Part shown: positions 46,161-56,606 of the stretch, one piece after another | Layout: each line of letters begins with the position of its first letter | How positions within the stretch are numbered: the first letter of the stretch is position 1 | Assembly (NCBI GenBank): GCA_014904985.1 | Contig: MU129060.1 | Coordinates: 41,112 to 105,111 of the forward strand | Direction: 5' to 3' | Origin: Hydnum rufescens UP504 | Lineage: Eukaryota; Basidiomycota; Agaricomycetes; Cantharellales; Hydnaceae | DNA: 64,000 bases | Made by a program: the position numbers and the translations under genes | The notes under the pieces: model-generated | What the model was told of the DNA's origin: nothing | Databases searched by the model: none | The model's input: the letters and a program-made list of their open reading frames with translations, nothing else

Positions 46161-46678
46161 ATTCAATGCCAGCAATTGCTGATACTCAAGCAGTGCCCAA
46201 GTGCTGATGCTACAAGCACAGTACAGATTAATAGCAAGCATGTAAATGTGTAATAAATATTTGTTTAAAAATGTGAAGAAGAGGATGATAATGAGCCAGA
46301 GCTCAATAAGGGATGATATGCCTCATTGCAAAGTGGATTGGATCACTTCTATGCATCAGAATTCTTCAACTCCCTATTTAGGGAATTGAAGGCATGAAAA
46401 ATTGAAAAATGCCAGAATCATCCAATATAATTGGTCACCCATGTAGGGTGTATATATACCATCACTATATTTAAATTTGGGCCAATTCTGATGCATAGAA
46501 GTGATCCAATCCACTTTGCAATGAAGCATATCATCCCTTATTGAGCTCTGGCTCATTATCATCCTCTTCTTCACATTTTTAAACAAATATTTATTACACA
46601 TTTACATGCTTGCTATTAATGCATGTAGTGCCAGTGCTTGGGCACTTCTTGAGTATTGACACTTGCCAGCATTGAATC
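46161..46678. repeat. Large inverted repeat, centre near 46420
   Basis: 46161-46361 is the near-exact inverse of 46484-46678 (for example aagtggattggatcacttct, aaatatttgtttaaaaatgt), with a spacer of about 120 bases. The symmetry continues outward: the exonic hairpin at 46078 mirrors 46741 and the intronic hairpin at 46021 mirrors 46803. Total arm length about 340-380 bases. Confidence 0.85.
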
Positions 46679-46739
46679 TACATCTTGCTTCCCATCTCCA
46701 AAACCACAAACAACAACCACCTGAAAAGGCAAGCACACA

Positions 46740-47384
46740 ACCACACACCCACCACTGTGGGTGTGTGGTCACAAGGTGAGTGTTTTTTTAGTAGATACAA
46801 CAGTGCAAAAAGAGCAAAAGCTGCTCTTTTTGCACTGCTTTGGAATTTTTTTTACTGATGCACCTTTTTGTAGATTGGGGCTGGTCCAATGCACCACAAT
46901 AACCCACAAAATGACAAGAGCCCAAACAGTGGTGCAACACATGGCAATGCAATGCACAGCAATGCAGTGCACAGCAATATGACATGGCAAAGCAACACAT
47001 GGCAACATGCTGTTGGAGGGATAAAATCCCAATACATACCTCATCTGGGCCCAACTACCTCCTCAAATGAATCCATATTTCTACATTTCTCTCATATCCA
47101 CACTTGTTATTCCTTTGGCCATCAAATAGCATGGATTCCACATCCCAGGAACTGTGGTCCTGTTACTTTTCCTCCACCCTATATACAAGACAATTACTTG
47201 TCTGTCCTTGGCACTTCAACAGGCCATCCAAATTGTACTTATTTCCAAGCTGGTTTAGCCAGGCTATAGCAATTCAACTTGCTTACTTTCATCCACCTAT
47301 TGTATCACTATCAGCATATCCAATTGCCTCAAGGGCAGTATTTGACCTTGGATTATGTAACATGACTCCCACTTTGACTTGCAG
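46740..47384 (+). repeat. Plus-strand hairpin module and left part of block A
   Basis: Exonic hairpin 46741-46770, intron 46776-46873 (GTGAGT, hairpin 46803-46836, ACTGAT, TGTAG), exon-like part to about 47040 with gcaatgcacagcaatgca repeats, then 47044-47384, which matches the inverse of 40930-41280. It is interrupted at 47385 by copy 1 of the 1.6-kb element and the nested hAT, and resumes at 61052 (acttgtcacatg). Confidence 0.8.
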
Positions 47385-48413
47385 TATAGAAGAAGGATTG
47401 GGAGCTCCGATGACTGTCAAATCAAACTCTGGTTCAGCCAGTGTGTAGATGGGAGACTATATTTCTGTTTTTATTCAATGGGCTGGTTTGCTCTGATGGT
47501 TGATCACTCTCTAACAAGTTGTGTATGATATTCAGTGGAGGTTAAGGTTGTGGTATGGACTAGCTATAGTCAATGATATATCATGAGATGCTTGTGAAAG
47601 GCTTATATGTGTTGTATTGAACTGTTTACTGCTATTTGTGTGTACTTATTTGTGTCCTCCTGGTCAAAATGCGGATTCTAAGAGGGTTCTAGACTAGTTT
47701 AAGCTTGATTCAGTGTGTCAATGTGTTTCTTTCTTCTTCTGACTTGACTTTGTTATTACTCACCTTTCCTTGGATGTCCAGCAACTCTAACCTTAGGTCC
47801 TGCAACTATCCTTGGCTTAGTATTTTATGTAGAGGGCTTCCAGTGACTTAGTCTTAACAACCTTGTATATGACTTAGCTCCAGATGGCTTTAGATCAGTA
47901 CTTCTCTTCAGATGCAAGCAGATTTTGTAGACAGTAGTATATTCCAGTAGTGAGGAGATGGGGGGGATGCAGGAAAATCTACCAGCTTTTATACCCTTCT
48001 GAAGGTGGCTGTGTTTAAAGAATATGACTCACTCCTGGGTGAGTCATATGTGAGAACAATAGGGTTGTCAAGGAGGGTGAGTCATTCATAAGGTGGTTGC
48101 ATGATAGGTGAGTCATTCATAAAGTGGTTGCAAGGAAGGTGAGTCATTCATAAACAGAACAAAAGGGTTGCTAAGAAGGTGTTATCTTTCATAAAGGGGT
48201 TGCAAGGTAGGTGAGTCCTTCATAAACAGAACAAAAGGGTTGCTAAGGAGGTGTTATCTTTCTTATCTGTGAAGTTCTAGAAGTTATTTGTGGCAATGGG
48301 GGATGAAATCAAAGGATCTTTCTGAGTTCTTGGAGATTAATTTGTTTGTAGTCCAGTGGTTAAGATGTGTTTTGTTGCTGGTTGATAATGGAGACAAGTG
48401 CATGGGATGGGAT
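47385..48413 (+). mobile_element. 1.6-kb element, copy 1, left part
   Basis: Starts TATAGAAGAAGG and matches copy 2 (49047) and the inverse of copy 3 (53666) down to gcatgggatgggat, where the hAT is inserted. The rest of the copy is at 60479-61047. Flanks are GCAG (left) and GTGG (right), a diverged 4-bp duplication; the empty site at about 40930 reads GCAG once. Contains TGAGTCA repeats (48021-48240). Confidence 0.85.
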
Positions 48414-48639
48414 TATGGATGCTGCAGTTCAGGTTTAAACTGATGGAACCTGGGTTTAAACCTAAACCGGACCTAGGTCCGGTTCCATTGGGGTCTGGTT
48501 CCATGTGGTTTTCCCACAGTCAGGTTTAGGTTTTGCTTCCTTCCTTAATCAGGAAACTGGTCTGGAACCCGGTTTAAACCTGAACCTCAAGTAATAGGGG
48601 GAATCTTATTGGCTTATCTCATGAGCTCAAAATTCTCAT

Positions 48640-48757
48640 CTGTGTCAATGGCTGAGAGCCTTATTAATAAGTTACTGGCTGAATTCTTTGTCTAGCTGGT
48701 ACATTTCTCTGTGACCAGGATCACAACAATTAAGGTAGTATTGCATGTATTAGTAAT
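48640..48757 (-). pseudogene. FAS2: Second FAS2 shard
   Basis: Minus strand reads YMQYYLNCCDPGHREMYQLD and KEFSQ-stop-LINK, a diverged copy of 51200-51045. It directly follows the ketoreductase piece, in the wrong order for the gene, so a separate duplicated fragment of an older copy. Confidence 0.75.
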
Positions 48758-49046
48758 TCACTGGGTCGCAGTAAGGGCAGATCCTCAACTTCTGAACACC
48801 TGGAAGATGCCCTGATAATATTCCACAGACTTGGGGCTATGATGCCTCAAAGTTGTGATGACAACATGAGCACCATGAGAAAGCACACCTTTGATGACCT
48901 TGACACCGATCGAACCTTTCCCACCTCCGGTTAGCAGCACATTCTTGTCCTTGAAGGTCATGCTGGATGTAGCAATTTTATTGAGAACGTTGAAATATAC
49001 ACTGATCAATTTGCTAGAGTACTCCGAGTTTGTACCAGCTTTGCGC

Positions 49047-50731
49047 TATAGAAGAAGGGTTAGGAGCTCCGATGACTGTCAAATCAAAATCTGGTTCAGC
49101 CAGTGTGTAGATAGGAGACTGTGTTTCTGTTTATTCAAATGGGTTGGTTCGCTTCGATGGTTGATCACTCTCTGCAAGATATGTATGTGTTTATTGGAGA
49201 ATGGAATGTGATATGGACTAGCAATAGTCAATGATATATTGTAGATGCTTATAGGAAGGCTTATACGTTGTATGGAATGCTTATAGAAAGGCTTATATGT
49301 GGAGGATGCTTATAGGAAGGCTTATACGTCTGGGATGCTTGTGGAAAGGCTTATACGTGTTCGTGTTGCGTTTATTTGTTTACTGATATTTGTGTGTCCT
49401 CGTTTACGTCCTCCTAGTCAAAATGCGGATATCTGTGGGCTATAGAATGGTCAGTGCTTGGTTAGTTTGGTTAGTATGCTTCAATCTTCTTTCCTGACTC
49501 GTATTTCGTTATGCTTACTTTTTCCTTGAATGTCCAGCAACTCTAACCTTAGGTTCTGCAACTATCCTTGGCTTCAGTATTTCGCGTAGATGGCTTCCAG
49601 TAACTTGGTCTCAACAACCTTGAAGATGACTTAGCTCCAGATGGCTTTAGATAGACAGTTCTTTAGATATTAAGCAGAATGGTAGACAGTAGTTGACAGT
49701 GGTTGATTTCCAGAGTGAGGAGATGGGGGGGAACAAGAAAATCTGCTAGCTTATATACCTATCTGAAGGTGGCTGTGCATGGAGCAAGAACAAAAGAGTA
49801 ATAAAGCTATGAGATCATAGTGATGTCATGGGGGAGTCATAGTGGAGTAGAACAAAAGAGTAATAAAGAAATGATGTCATAATGCGGTCATAGCTGAGTC
49901 ATCCATAGAGTGTGATGTCATAGTGAAGTCATAGTGATGTCATTCATAAAGAGAACAAAAGGATTCATAAAGGGAATGATGTCACTAATTTGCTGAGCTT
50001 GTGGAGTGGTTGGAGCATGATGTCACTGATCTTGTGATGTGTTTTGGGGCTCATGGGAAGCGAAATTAAAGGACATCTCCGGGTTCTGGAGATTAATCTG
50101 AGCATAGTCCAGTGGTTAAGGTGTTTTTGTTACTGGTTAATAAAAGGAACAAGTGCATGGTGTGGGATTCGATGCAGAGACAGCAGTTTGTATCCGTAAT
50201 AGGCGTGCTTGGTATCATTCAATGCGGATTTTTAACAGCTTTCTGGGCGCGGTGGTTCTGAGCAGATCCGGTGTAAACTGACGGAGAAATTCGTTTTTTA
50301 CTGATGGGTGTTAATTCTGATAGTAATATCGTTCTGTAGAGTTCAGTTTTAATCTGTTCTTCGCGTTCTCAGTACCATTGGATGCGGATTTTTTATATCT
50401 TTCTAGGCACGGTTGTTCCGAGAGTATTGAATGCGAACTGACGGAGGTATTCGTTTTTTACTGGAAATCCTGGATTTTAATAATAAAATTGGCCTGGAGA
50501 GTGCAGTTTTGGTCTGTTCAACTTGTGTTTGGTACCGTTCGAAAGGTGTGAATCGTAGCTTTCTAAGTGTTATATGGGCGTACCTCTCCGATCAAAACTG
50601 ACGGAGTTATAAAACGAATTTCGTTTCTGCGCGTAGCCGTAATTAATCTCATAATCGGTCATGTGATCGTCCAATGGCTGGAAGTTGTGTAATTTTGCTT
50701 TTTCTGATACTGGATGTTTTTATCTTCCACA
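49047..50731 (+). mobile_element. 1.6-kb element, copy 2, in FAS2 ketoreductase
   Basis: 1685 bases, TATAGAAGAAGG..TATCTTCCACA, flanked by GCGC at 49043-49046 and 50732-50735. Excision would give CTC AAG CGC AAA GCT (LKRKA) across the junction in the FAS2 frame. No ORF over 80 codons, so non-autonomous. The ends are weakly inverted (TRTRGAAGA). The central repeat is gatgtcat/gaagtcat-rich (49800-50000); the right 500 bases are about three tandem units of ~162 bases. Confidence 0.9.
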
Positions 50732-52071
50732 GCGCTTGAGGTGAAGGAGTGCAATTTAGTCCTCAGGTAGGGCGGTAGGAGGTGTAGATATTTGAGGTCT
50801 GAGGAACTGCATGGAAGATCGAGTCCAATGGGAAGCTCTTGCTATCTCCTCGACGTATGCTTCCAGTTTACGAACGTTCTCACGAATGACCTCCATGTAG
50901 ATGATATCACCTGCAGGTGTCACTTCTGTGTGAGGAGTGATAGGGAACATCACTGAAACCATGCGCAGTGTTAGTTTTATTCACCCATAACAATAAATTG
51001 CACACACCGTCTTTGTACAATGGAGGCTCTCCAAGAGCCTCCTGGCAGTTGTTAATGAGTTGTTGGCTGAATTCTTTGCCCAGCCAGTATGTTTCTCCAC
51101 AACCAGGATTGCAACGGTCAATGTAGTACTGCATATACTCCAAGAGAGACTCGTCAGTGATCCCGCAATTGACAGTAGAGATACAGCCATGCAAGATATC
51201 ATACCACATGATGAGGGCATCCTGTCAAACCCGGTTCCAAGAGGATTGAAATGGCAAGCCTTAAGAGGCTTGAAGACAGGTTGAATCCCATTGATGTAGG
51301 CATCACCATGCTCATGGTTGATGGCATCCAGCTTATCTTGGAGTGCCTGGACGTTGGATTTCTCCTTGTTCGCAGTACGCGCTCCTTTGCGTGGATCCAC
51401 ATCGAGATAGCGCATGTACAATTCGACTTGGCATCTCGCAAACTCGTGTTATGGTCTGAGGGCAGAATTGGGAAAAACATAGGGCTCAAACAGTCAAATA
51501 GTACTGCTTCATTGCAGAATACAGGGGCAGGGGCCGCCACGATTGGTGCTACTGCTGCCGCTGCCGCTGCCACTGAAGTCTGGTTGATAGTTGTAGTTGC
51601 TATTGGGTAAATGTCTTCCTCTTCCTCTAGGTCGAGCCCAATTTCAACACCACTCACAGCGAGATTCCCGAATAACGAACATCCAGCTGTGTGGAAGAAA
51701 ATGAGTTGAGGGCTGCATGCAACATAAATAGTTGAAAACGGAGGGTTGAGCACGCACCTTCTTCCCTAGGTGCAAACATGTCTTTGAGTTACTTGGGTTG
51801 GGACATTGAGGGTGGCCGAGCTGGGACAGCTGCGTCTGCTTGGGGGCTATTGGATCAACTGCCACTGCCACCACCTCCGGAGGTGGCACCAGATGAGAGT
51901 GTTGTGCTTGCTGAGAGCACCGGAATAACCCGTACTGAGTAACGATCTGAGCTCATTGACACAACGTGAAGACCAGGACTGAGGATGACCTAAACCGGAC
52001 ACCTCTCGTAACAGGGTCTGGTTACAAGACTACTTGTCAAGGGACAGTTCTTCTCCCTTCTCCAGGGCGGT

Positions 52072-53666
52072 GTGGAAGATAAAAACATCCAGTATCAGAA
52101 AATGTGAATATCTATTGATCCCAGCCATTGGAATGATCATGTGACCTATTATGAAATTAATTATGGCTATGCATGAAAACAGAGTTTGTTCGATTACTCC
52201 ATCAGTTTTGATTGGAGAGGTACGCCCATATAACTCTTGGAAAGCCACAATTCACACCTTTCGAATGGTACCAAACACAAGTCTAACGGACCAAAAATGC
52301 ACTCTCCAGACCAATATTACTGTCAAAATCCAGGATTTTTAGTAAAAAAAACCGGATTTCTCCATCAGTTCGCATTCAATCCTCCCAGAACAACCGCGCC
52401 TGGAAAGATATAAAAAATCCGCATCCAACGGTACTAAGCACGCGAAGAACAGATCAAAACTGAACTCTACAGAATGATATTACTATCAGAATCAACACCC
52501 ATCAGTAAAAAACAAATTTCTCTGTCAGTTTACACTGGATCTGCTCGGAACCACTGCGCCCAGAAAGCTGTTAAAAATCCGCATCGAATGATACCAAGAA
52601 CGTCTATTACGGATGCAAACTGTTGTTTCTGCATCGAATCCCATCCCATGCACTTGTCCCCATTATCAACCAGCAACAAAAACATCTTAACCACTGGACT
52701 ACAAACAAATTAATCTCCAAGAACTCAGAAAGATCCTTTGATTTCATCTCCCATTGCCACAAATAACTTCTAGAACCTCACAGATAAGAAAGATAGCACC
52801 TCCTTGAGTACCCTTTTGTTCTGTTTATGAATGACTCACCTTCCTTGCAACCACTTTATGAAAGATAACACCTTCTTAGCAACCCTTTTGTTCTGTTTAT
52901 GAATGACTCACCTATCTTGCAACCACTTTATGAATGACTCACCTATCATGCAACCACCTTATGAATGACTCACCTCCTTAACAACCCTATTGTTCTCACA
53001 TATGACTCACCTAGGAGTGAGTCATATTCTTTAAACACAGCCACCTTCAGAAAGGTATAAAAGCTGGTAGATTTTCCTGTATCCCCCCATCATCTTCTCA
53101 CTACTGGAATATACTACTGTCTACAAATCTGCTTGCATCTGAAGAGAGTACTGATCTGAAAGCCATCTGGAGCTAAGTCATATACAAGGTTGTTAAGACT
53201 AAGTCACTGGAAGCCCTCTACATAAAATACTAAGCCAAGGATAGTTGCAGGACCTAAGGTTAGAGTTGCTGGACATCCAAGGAAAGGTGAGTAATAATAA
53301 AAGTCAAGTCAGAAGAAGAAAGAAATACATTGACACACTGAATCAAGCTTAAACTAGTCCAGAACCCTCTTTAGAATCCGCATTTTGACCAGGAGGACAC
53401 AAATAGGTACACACAAATAGCAATAAACAGCTCAATACAACACATATAAGCCTTTCATAAGCATCCCACGATATATCATTGACTATAGCTAGTCCATACC
53501 ATTGCCTTACCATCACTGAATACCATACACAACTTGTTAGAGAGTGATCAACCATCAGAGCGAACCAGCCCATTGAATAAAAACAGAAATACAGCCTCCC
53601 ATCTACACACTGGCTGAACCAGAGTTTGATTTGACAGTCATCGGAGCTCCCAATCCTTCTTCTATA
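52072..53666 (-). mobile_element. 1.6-kb element, copy 3, in FAS2 carrier domain
   Basis: 1595 bases in inverted orientation (TGTGGAAGATAA..CTTCTTCTATA), flanked by GCGG at 52068-52071 and 53667-53670. Excision joins EFVS to ALEKGEE in the carrier-domain frame. ~162-base tandem units start at about 52197, 52360 and 52520. Contains gaatgactcacct tandem repeats (52835-52990) and the near-palindrome tgactcacctaggagtgagtca. Confidence 0.9.
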
Positions 53667-53821
53667 GCGGATACGAACTCAAGATTGAGGTCACCAAGGA
53701 TCTCATTCTGGAGGGTTGACTGACTGCAAGTTGTACTTGGCTGGGGAGTGCAAACATGGAGGCACCTGCTTATTTAGACACCCATCCCCTGCTGGTGTTA
53801 GTGCATTGACAATGGGCAGAA

Positions 53822-54202
53822 GTGAGGCTGCGTCAGACAACAATGAACCCATTATATCGCAGTGCGTCTGCCCAATCTAGGCCCCAACTCTTATCACCCT
53901 ATAGGTGTATGCTTACAGTTGGTGTCTGGTTGACAGCGAAGCTCTGCCCATATTTCTGTGAAGGATCTTGCAGCAGAGGATCAAAATGCACATATATCCA
54001 TGACATATCCCCGAATTCGTCTCTTTCCTTTGCTACTCGGTCTCCGCCCTCATCCTTTGGCGCAGACTCATCAGAAACTGCTGTGCCTTTATCCCGATCG
54101 ATAGGTAGCCCGCGATCTGAACTTGACTATCATGATGACGATGGTGACGATCATGTCATCTATCAAGGTATGTCAACTCGTGTCCCATGGGCTGGCATAT
54201 GA
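53822..54202 (+). pseudogene. CCCH zinc-finger protein fragment
   Basis: One zinc finger with exact C-x7-C-x5-C-x3-H spacing (C42, C50, C56, H60 of the open frame: LCPYFCEGSCSRGSKCTYIH), preceded by a good acceptor (cttacag, about 53920), so the finger begins an exon. Ser-rich sequence and an acidic stretch (YHDDDGDDHV) follow. CCCH fingers usually bind RNA. Only this exon is present, between the FAS2 piece and the LINE piece inside the hAT. Confidence 0.6.
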
Positions 54203-54822
54203 GAGCTAATGCCTCTCTCACTGGCCCCTCAGAGACTGGGGATGGCCAATGCCCAGCGTGCAAAATCGAGTTGAAATGGGTCCCAGGTCACCACAAGATC
54301 AGGGGCAACGAGAAAGCCAACACCCTAGCGAAAAGTGGATCAGTCCTCCCCTCCATATACCCATACTCAGCATCTAACGCGTATGTCAGCAACTTGAACA
54401 ACCAACGCCTGCTCAAAGACTGGCAACTACGATGGGTGAATGATCCCTCACAAAACCGGCCCACAGAGTATTCTATGTGCAATGTCAACCCCCCACTTCT
54501 GCATCTTAGCAAACCATTCAAATCACTCTTGTGAAAATCATTCAGCCAACTAGTCCAATGCCGTACGGGACATGCCTTCACAGGCCAATACTATAGACAT
54601 TTTGTACCAGACGAAAACAAGACATGCTGCTGCAGGGAATGCCTCGAAACATGAACCCACATCCTCCTAGACTGCTCCCTGTATGACGACTGGAGACCCC
54701 TACTCCTGGACTCAGAAGGCATAATTAACATCACTGATCTCTTCGGAACTGACGCAGGATCTGAGCATGCTTCTAAGTTCATTGACCTCAGTGGAGCGTA
54801 CAAGAAAAAGTCATCTGAATAA
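54203..54822 (+). pseudogene. LINE retrotransposon, RNase H and C-terminal zinc knuckle
   Basis: IELKWVPGHHKIRGNEKANT with LAKSGS is the C-terminal core of a LINE RNase H domain (Tad/I-like). Downstream: FSQLVQCRTGHAFTGQYYRH, then CCCRECLET-stop-THILLDC and YDDWRPLLLD, the terminal Cys/His motif of such ORF2 proteins. Stops after FKSLL and CLET break it. It is a 5'-truncated relic as expected for LINEs; no poly-A tail is seen because a MITE lies right after. Confidence 0.8.
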
Positions 54823-54836
54823 CAATTCCCTACGAT

Positions 54837-55621
54837 TAGTGTTGCTGCGATTCAACTTGGCTTGACTTGGACTGACTTTTGGGTGACTCTGTGCGACTGC
54901 TGAAGGACTTGGCTTATCACTGAAGCCAAGCCAAATTTAGGACTGGACTTGGACTTCAAGTCAACTTGAGCCACAACTCACCTATGTATGTAATGAACCT
55001 TTACTAATCAGCCTAAATCAAGTTGTCTTCCTCAGTAAGCTAGTTATGGTGTTCAGAATATCTTGAAGCATCATGTTTGTTGTCCAGATCAACCATCATT
55101 GGTCAGAAATGATAAAAAAAATTTCGCTCCTTCGAGTGACCCAATCAGTACATCCCGAGAAACATGTGTGCTGACTAAGTGTTTGAACAGAACTCACCCA
55201 ACACCAATATCAGGCAAGGCACATATTTTTTTGCCACTCAGAAACATGTTGGGGTCATGCCCCTACTGCAAACAGGTAATCATGAAGAATTCAGAGAAGT
55301 CAAATCACAAACAAACCTACCAGCAAGTATGTACTGGTAGATGCAGGTTTCTGGGGTCTAGAATTGGTTGCCACCAGTGTCCGGGTCATATAGACCTTCA
55401 ATTCTCTGTACTATCCTAGTCTCTATGCAGTATATAATTCTTCTCTTTGTATCAAATACATAATACCAAGTCTTGGCTTGAGTCAACTTCAAGCTCAAGC
55501 CAAGTTGCTGAAAGTCGAGTTGAGTCTTTTGCTTAGTAAGCAAATGACTTGGCTCGACTCGGCTCAAAACAGACTTGGCTTGGACTCAAGCCAGCTCAAG
55601 CCCAAGTCTTTGGCAACACTA
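54837..55621. mobile_element. hAT-type MITE, 785 bp
   Basis: Ends TAGTGTTGC and GCAACACTA; flanks CCTACGAT (54829-54836) and CCTACAAT (55622-55629), an 8-bp duplication with one change. Both ends are followed by cttggcttgact/ggactcaagcc-type repeats in inverted orientation. No coding capacity. TAGTGTTG-like ends and 8-bp duplications fit hATs; its ends differ from those of the surrounding 12-kb hAT. Confidence 0.8.
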
Positions 55622-55629
55622 CCTACAAT

Positions 55630-56600
55630 ACAAGACAACCCGCCGATGAAGGCTGCTTCTGATCTCAGTTATGATCCTGTCGATGAAAGTGTGAAGCGGA
55701 CACCATGTAAATGAGGACTCTGTTTGGTATTGGGTGTGGTATCTCAGGTTGAAGGGTCTGGAGGTCTGCAGTCATGGACGTCTTCTCTATTTTTATTTCC
55801 TCTTCAGTCTATGTACAATACCCCCTGGACCTTCAGTCCCCTACCCTTGGCACCCCTTGGGAGTGCAGGCTAAATATTGAGATATTCATCATCATCATCA
55901 TCCTTGCTTCTGGCAAGCAGCTGTAATACAATTGTGGATGATTTCTTGAAGCATTTCTTTAACCCAATCAACGGAAAAGGTCTTCTTAAGCTGCGACAAA
56001 GCATTAGCTGAAGAGAACAAAACAGACTTGGAAAGAATAGCACCTGGATATCAATATCCCCTTTCTTGAGATAGTTGAGAACATTTATGAGTGATTGAAG
56101 AGCCAGTAAGTCTCTGGCACCAACACATTGAGAGCCTATAAAACCAGTGTATAGCTATGAGGATGGTAGTAGGAGAATGACATTGCACCTCAACATCATA
56201 CTTTGCGATCTCCAAGAGGACTTCACTGCAATGAGCAATGACATCGAAAAATGTTACGAAGAGCTGCTTCATTGAAGGTCTTGGAGATTTGGCTAGGGTT
56301 CACAGCAAACATTGTGTAATTGGAGCTGTTATGAGCATCACATTCCACAGCACGATGCATGGTGATATCACAATGATAGAACACGGGATCAACAATGAAA
56401 CTGAGAGGACATCAGCCATAGATGCAAGGGCAGATGGGATACCCTCAGAGCGAATGAGAGTGAGTGAAGGGGCAATTACTTGATTGTGCACAAAGGCATG
56501 GCCGGTGACTAGTAATCAAGGCTCCAAATGTGTTACAAGATTTGTTCCTAGCCAAAGGCTCTGATAATTGAAATCCTTGCCTGGGAAAAATTCTCTCCTA
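55630..56600. other. Region upstream of the hAT transposase; no gene seen
   Basis: ORFs on both strands up to about 80 codons, none with a motif. A catcatcatcatcat run lies near 55885. It may contain the transposase promoter. Confidence 0.3.
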
Positions 56601-56606
56601 CCCAAC

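Larger units (their letters stand above)
48758..53722 (-). pseudogene. FAS2: Fatty-acid synthase subunit alpha (FAS2) pseudogene
   Basis: FAS2 carries the acyl carrier, ketoreductase and ketosynthase domains of fungal cytosolic fatty-acid synthase. Minus strand, in order: STLQNEILGDLNLEFVS (carrier domain, 53720-53670); [element]; ALEKGEELSLDK (52067-52032); LLSTGYSGALSKHNT (about 51930); an Ala/Pro-rich linker; RYLDVDPRKGARTAN, DKLDAINHEHGDAYINGIQP (51420-51270); EYMQYYIDRCNPGCGETYW; a GTGTGT..CAG intron (about 50958-51012); TPHTEVTPAGDIIYMEVIRE, NVRKLEAYVEEIA; QFLRPQIS; [element]; KDKNVLLTGGGKGSIGVKVI (start of ketoreductase, NADP-binding Gly-rich). Stops: a Lys codon to TAA after ALPED, an Arg codon to TGA after IFQVFRS. 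Removing the two elements with one copy of each duplication restores the frame. Confidence 0.9.

Noticed and set aside
51199..51753. 184-codon minus-strand ORF as a separate gene
   Set aside because: It is FAS2 sequence; part is the Ala-rich linker and the rest is the wrong frame of the conserved segment.
49047..53666. A single 4.6-kb transposon with 1.6-kb terminal inverted repeats
   Set aside because: Each 1.6-kb copy has its own 4-bp duplication and sits at a different point of the FAS2 frame, so they are two independent insertions.
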